From contig QIAR01000228.1 of the NCBI GenBank assembly GCA_003225595.1, positions 1 through 8,202 on the forward strand: 8,202 bases of DNA, written 5' to 3'. This DNA comes from Acidobacteriota bacterium (lineage in GTDB: Bacteria; Acidobacteriota; Terriglobia; Terriglobales; Acidobacteriaceae). The notes under the pieces were generated by a model. It saw only the letters and a list, made by a program, of their open reading frames with translations, made no database searches and had not been told where the DNA came from. Shown here one piece after another: positions 5,488-8,202 of this stretch (the first letter of the stretch is position 1; each line of letters opens with the position of its first letter). The translations under genes were made by a program, and so were the position numbers.

Positions 5488-5883
5488 ATGCGTCGAGTAT
5501 TGTTCGTAGCCACAGTTGTGTGCCTTGCGGTCTCAACTGCCAAGGCTCAGGACCCGGTAAAGGTAGACCCCAATAACTGGAAAGTGGAATTCGAGAATGC
5601 CCAGGTGCGGGTGTTGCGAGTCCACATCCCCCCGCATGGGAAACTAGGAATGCACGAGCATCCGGCGAGTGTGCTCGTTCCCCTGACGGACAGCCGCGTG
5701 AAAGATAGTTTCCCCGACGGAAAGACTTCGGAACGGCAGTTCAAGGCTGGGCAGGCCAGCTGGCGCGATGCTCTAAAACATGCGAATGAGAATTTGGGCG
5801 ATACGCCGGTGGAGTCGATCCTGGTGGAACTAAAAGCCAAGCCAGCAGCAGCCAAGGATAATGCCAAAAAGCCAGGTATCTGA
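5488..5883 (+). CDS. Secreted small cupin-domain protein
   Basis: 131 residues. A Sec signal peptide spans residues 1-20 (MRRVLFVATVVCLAVSTAKA, cleavage before Q21), so the mature protein is periplasmic. The cupin-like beta fold follows: VEFENAQVRVLRVHIPPHGKLG, then H56-E-H58, the metal-binding pair of cupin motif 1, and a second part WRDALKHANENLG (H98) and ESILVELK that corresponds to motif 2. The usual Glu of motif 1 is not obvious. Metal binding is likely and catalysis is unproven; the substrate is unknown. The C-terminal tail is Ala/Lys-rich. The start is clear: GGAGGAGG at 5474-5481 lies 6 bases before ATG 5488. It is followed by a 358-base gap and the glycosidase lipoprotein, so the two are probably separate transcripts. 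Confidence 0.85.
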   Translation: MRRVLFVATVVCLAVSTAKAQDPVKVDPNNWKVEFENAQVRVLRVHIPPHGKLGMHEHPASVLVPLTDSRVKDSFPDGKTSERQFKAGQASWRDALKHANENLGDTPVESILVELKAKPAAAKDNAKKPGI

Positions 5884-6241
5884 GTGGGCATCGCAGCGGA
5901 AATATCTGTTTTTCGAATCGAACAGTAGTCTCTCGGGTCAGCCACAGAGAATTTGGTGTTTCAATCATCCAAGATTGCCTCTGCAAAATGGTTGTGGCGG
6001 GGGCTCTCCAAAACGCCTGGGGGGTTTGAAGCCAGGCAATTTGCTTTGACCGCCCAAGTGTTGCAAAAGCGGGACGAAAATGAGGCACTCTCGGCAGTGA
6101 CTGTCCGCTCGGTTGACGTTGGAGAAGTTGCCGATGGGAACCGTCTTCGACAATGGCTCGGAAGGCGAGGTGGTATAGAATGTGCGCCGTTCCCGAACTT
6201 AAAAAGGAAATACCGAGGCAACGGTCGCACTGTAGCCCACG
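5884..6241. other. Intergenic stretch between cupin and glycosidase genes
   Basis: No gene is supported: open frames on both strands overlap one another and show no protein pattern. It contains a hairpin at 6015-6037 that may terminate the cupin transcript. A weak promoter-like pair for the next gene is TCGACA (6147-6152) and TATAGA (6174-6179), but the 21-base spacer is too long to trust. Confidence 0.4.
6015..6045 (+). terminator. Weak terminator-like hairpin after the cupin gene
   Basis: GCCTGG (6015-6020) pairs with CCAGGC (6032-6037) across an 11-base loop, followed by AATTTGCTTT. It lies about 130 bases after the cupin stop. The tail is only moderately T-rich. Confidence 0.3.
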
Positions 6242-7501
6242 ATGTCGCGTACGATCACACTAATCTGCTTCGTTTGGATGCTGGCAATCTTGGAGTCTAG
6301 CTGTGGAGGCGGCGCGAGTACTGCACCACCACCGCCGGCTCCGCCGACAACCGGGACACTTCCCGCCTATTTTGGCATGCATGAGACGAACGCTGCCGCG
6401 CACAACTGGCCGTCAGTTGGCTTCGGGACTTTTCGGACATGGGACGTATACCCGCATGTGAGCTGGGCGGACATAAACACCGCCAAGGGTATTTACGACT
6501 GGACGAACTTGGACAATCTGGTCAGCCTCGCGCAATCTCACGGGGTAGATTTGATCTATACGTTCGGCAGGACGCCAGCTTGGGCGTCTTCTAACCCAAC
6601 CGGTTCCTGTCCAAGCAACCCCGACGGCTCCTGTTATCCGCCTTCGAACCAACAGGACTGGAAGGATTTTGTCGCCGGCATCACCGCCCGTTACGCGGGC
6701 ACGATCAAGTATTGGGAACTTTGGAATGAGCCCAACGCCTCAAATTTCTGGACGGGTACTACCGCTCAAATGGTGACCATGGCGCAGGACGCCTATCCGA
6801 TCATCAAAGCGGGCGATTCCGGAGCCGTAGTGCTAACCCCCGCGCCCCAAGGCACACATGCTTACAAGTGGATGGACGAATACCTGGCTGCCGGTGGTGG
6901 TGCCTACGCCGATGTTGTTACCTTCCACGGTTACCTGGGTTCCAGCAACGGCGTCGCTGACCCGCCGGAGAACATCGCCTCCCTGATCGCGAACATGAAG
7001 GGCATAATGGCCAGCTACGGCCAGGGTTCAAAAGAGCTGTGGGACACGGAACACAGTTGGGGGAACGACGCGAACCTCGCCGATCAGGACCACCAGGCCG
7101 CATGGCTCGCGCGACATGTGATTGTTAGCTGGTCGACCGGTGTGGCGCGCTCTGTTTGGTATCTGTGGGATGGCGCGGATGTTGGAACTCTCTGGGATCC
7201 GGTCAATGGCATTCATCAGGCGGGGAGAGCCTACGGAGAAGTCTATAAATGGCTGGTTGGGTCGACGCTGACCGCTCCTTGTTCTATGGCGAGTGACTCA
7301 ACTTGGACTTGTTTTCTTACCCGTGCGAGCGGGTCTGAAGCTGAGATTATATGGAACAGCTCTGGGGTTACTTCGGCCCACACGGTTTCTAGTCCATATA
7401 CGCAATACTCCGATTTGCTCGGCAATACGTTCGCTGTACCTGCAAACGGATCTGTGATGATTGGACACGCGCCACTGCTGTTTCAAGCCGGAGGTTCTTA
7501 A
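6242..7501 (+). CDS. Lipoprotein glycoside hydrolase, TIM-barrel clan A-type (GH39/GH5-like)
   Basis: 419 residues. A signal sequence ends in SSC-GGG with C21 as the probable lipidated Cys; the lipobox (LESSC) is slightly atypical. A Pro/Ala/Thr linker follows (about 25-41). The barrel spans about 42-340: FGMHETN (strand 1), FRTWDVYPHVSW (64-75), VDLIYTFGRTPAWAS (102-116), then WELWNEPN (158-165) with E163 as the likely acid/base, VVTFHGY (225-231), and KELWDTEHSWG (264-274) with E270 as the likely nucleophile. The two Glu on strands 4 and 7 are the clan GH-A signature. A small C-terminal beta domain (about 341-419), with C347 and C357 possibly bridged, resembles the accessory domain of GH39-like enzymes. 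It probably acts on plant or microbial polysaccharide at the outer membrane; the substrate is unknown. No Shine-Dalgarno sequence is visible before ATG 6242, so expression may be low or the start may differ. Its stop overlaps the convergent gene remnant at 7498-7779. Confidence 0.82.
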   Translation: MSRTITLICFVWMLAILESSCGGGASTAPPPPAPPTTGTLPAYFGMHETNAAAHNWPSVGFGTFRTWDVYPHVSWADINTAKGIYDWTNLDNLVSLAQSHGVDLIYTFGRTPAWASSNPTGSCPSNPDGSCYPPSNQQDWKDFVAGITARYAGTIKYWELWNEPNASNFWTGTTAQMVTMAQDAYPIIKAGDSGAVVLTPAPQGTHAYKWMDEYLAAGGGAYADVVTFHGYLGSSNGVADPPENIASLIANMKGIMASYGQGSKELWDTEHSWGNDANLADQDHQAAWLARHVIVSWSTGVARSVWYLWDGADVGTLWDPVNGIHQAGRAYGEVYKWLVGSTLTAPCSMASDSTWTCFLTRASGSEAEIIWNSSGVTSAHTVSSPYTQYSDLLGNTFAVPANGSVMIGHAPLLFQAGGS

Positions 7502-7779
7502 TCCGGACGCCACTGCCCCGACGGATCGGACGCTTTGACCTCCTCAACCGTCCAGCCGAGTGCGTCGGCCATTTCCTCGAAGGTCATTTCCGCCGCGAGG
7601 CGTTGGAGGTAGCGGCTTTCTTCTTGTGTGGTGGCATACTTCGCTCATGTGCTCGACGAAGGCGAGCGGCGGACACGCTTCTTGAGTCGATGAACTCGTA
7701 CCAATAGGTATCGTTTCCTGTATTTTCGTACTTGCGGATCACCTCTTCAGAGTTGGTAACTTTACAGCTCCCGCATCAT
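7498..7779 (-). pseudogene. Small HTH-like protein gene with two compensating frameshifts
   Basis: The ATG-ATG at 7779/7776 opens MMREL and then meets TAA at 7764. Skipping one T gives KVTNSEEVIRKYENTGNDTY, WYEFID and RSVSAARLRRAHERSM in the next frame. Near 7635 a lost base (ATGCC where ATGGCC would be in frame) returns to the first frame as ATTQEESRYLQRLAAEMTFE, then EMADALGWTVEEVKAS, ending TAA at 7498. Joined, this is about 93 residues. The C-terminal MTFEEMADALGWTVEEVKAS has the spacing of a helix-turn-helix. The frame is too sensible in composition to be chance, but the family is not recognised. It could also be two small genes, with the second starting at the ATG near 7637. The stop overlaps the glycosidase stop by convergence (7498-7501). 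Confidence 0.5.
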
Positions 7780-8052
7780 TTCAACCTACGCTGGTCCCTT
7801 TCCTCATCCCAATGAGCCATGTGCATCCCCGCGTCCGATTGCGCACATTTTGCCACGTCCCAGCGTTTTATGCCGTCCCAATTTTCAACAATAGGGCGCA
7901 ATCGGGCGAAGTTGAAGCAGCAGAGAAAAGCGGCGTGACCTGCCCGATAAGATCGCTTGGACAATCCAGACAGGACGCGAGTTGGCGCCCTGGGGGGCTG
8001 GGTAACCGGAGGGGCTGGGGATCAGGTTCGGGCCATCTTTGGCCAGGTGATG
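7780..8052. other. Non-coding flank between gene remnant and transposase fragment
   Basis: I see no gene. This should contain the transposase-side end of the insertion sequence, but with the other end outside the window no terminal repeat can be defined. It holds the 10-base inverted repeat described separately, two near copies of a CGTCCCA-N-TTTT motif (about 7856-7885), and GGCC-N6-GGCC near 8030-8045. Confidence 0.45.
7835..7905. repeat. Perfect 10-base inverted repeat CCGATTGCGC / GCGCAATCGG
   Basis: The arms are at 7835-7844 and 7896-7905, separated by 51 bases. They could be ends of a tiny mobile element relic, or a cruciform or RNA stem. Nothing inside is coding. Confidence 0.45.
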
Positions 8053-8202
8053 TCAAGCTGCCTGTGTAAATACTGAGAGGGTGCGGGTTTTCCATTCCAG
8101 ATTGAATCGCTGGAAGATGGAGTAGATGATGCGGTCCACGCTCTCGACGTTCACAAAGCAAACCATCGGCCGGGTGCGACGTCGCACCTCCACGAAGCAG
8201 CG
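8053..8202 (-). CDS. Transposase C-terminus, IS256/mutator-type, cut by window edge
   Basis: The last 49 codons of a frame entering from the right edge, ending TGA at 8053. The protein reads RCFVEVRRRTRPMVCFVNVE, then SVDRIIYSIFQRFNLEWK and ends FTQAA. In IS256/mutator DDE transposases the end is marked by an E-x-RRRT-R motif and a following Ile/Phe-rich helix, which fits. The catalytic triad lies outside the window, so intactness cannot be judged. The element is inserted in the minus orientation and lies beside a degraded gene. Confidence 0.65.
   Translation of the reverse strand, partial: RCFVEVRRRTRPMVCFVNVESVDRIIYSIFQRFNLEWKTRTLSVFTQAA

Noticed and set aside
5953..6300. A 115-residue plus-strand frame before the glycosidase
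   Set aside because: It runs into the glycosidase signal sequence in another frame, contains a terminator-like hairpin and resembles no family.
7868..8161. A 97-residue minus-strand frame over the transposase end
   Set aside because: It is in a different frame from the transposase tail, which is clearly coding by its RRRTRPM motif, and is rich in Pro and Leu with no pattern.
1..8202. CRISPR array, phage structural genes, toxin-antitoxin pair or a complete defence system
   Set aside because: I found no regularly spaced repeats, no effector or nuclease motifs and no paired small genes with such signatures.

Overview
The window looks like a chromosomal segment of a soil-type bacterium, most likely an acidobacterium (Terriglobia-like). 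This is inferred from the style of the proteins: an ECF sigma/RskA anti-sigma pair, an XRE-S24 regulator of a type I associate with that group, an ABM-domain protein followed by a small membrane protein, a secreted small cupin, and a Cys-Gly-Gly-Gly lipoprotein glycosidase. No single marker proves the taxonomy.

Layout. Positions 1-1102 (minus strand) hold an ECF sigma factor translationally coupled by an ATGA overlap to a zinc-binding, membrane-anchored anti-sigma factor that runs off the left edge. A 270-base divergent intergenic region with operator-like dyads separates this pair from a plus-strand XRE/S24 (LexA/CI-fold) regulator at 1373-2188, whose self-cleavage dyad appears to be lost. 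From about 2211 to 3619 lies a plus-strand cluster: a promoter and structured leader, an ABM-domain protein, a four-helix membrane protein, and a degenerate CheY-like receiver whose Shine-Dalgarno sequence is buried in a hairpin.

From 3694 to 4717 (minus strand) is a secreted Cys-rich protein gene that I read as broken by two one-base frameshifts. The signal peptide, the Cys-rich domain and the C-terminal domain each lie in a different frame. The region 4718-5487 holds no convincing protein gene. It carries a promoter/operator-like dyad, hairpins, and a truncated or chimeric tRNA-like sequence whose 3' half matches tRNA-Arg(ACG), followed by a terminator.

A secreted cupin (5488-5883) and a lipoprotein glycoside hydrolase with a TIM-barrel-like pattern (6242-7501) follow on the plus strand. 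The right end (7498-8202) is decayed: a small HTH-like gene with two compensating frameshifts overlaps the hydrolase stop codon, and the C-terminus of an IS256/mutator-type transposase enters from the right edge.

Taken together, the left half is an ordinary regulatory neighbourhood. The stretch from about 3.7 kb onward mixes intact secreted proteins with pseudogenes, a tRNA remnant and an insertion-sequence remnant, as expected of a region that has been a target of insertion and deletion. I do not see a complete new defence or mobile system. The observations most worth following are the tRNA chimera, the frameshifted Cys-rich secreted protein, the catalytically dead S24 regulator and the SD-sequestering hairpin.
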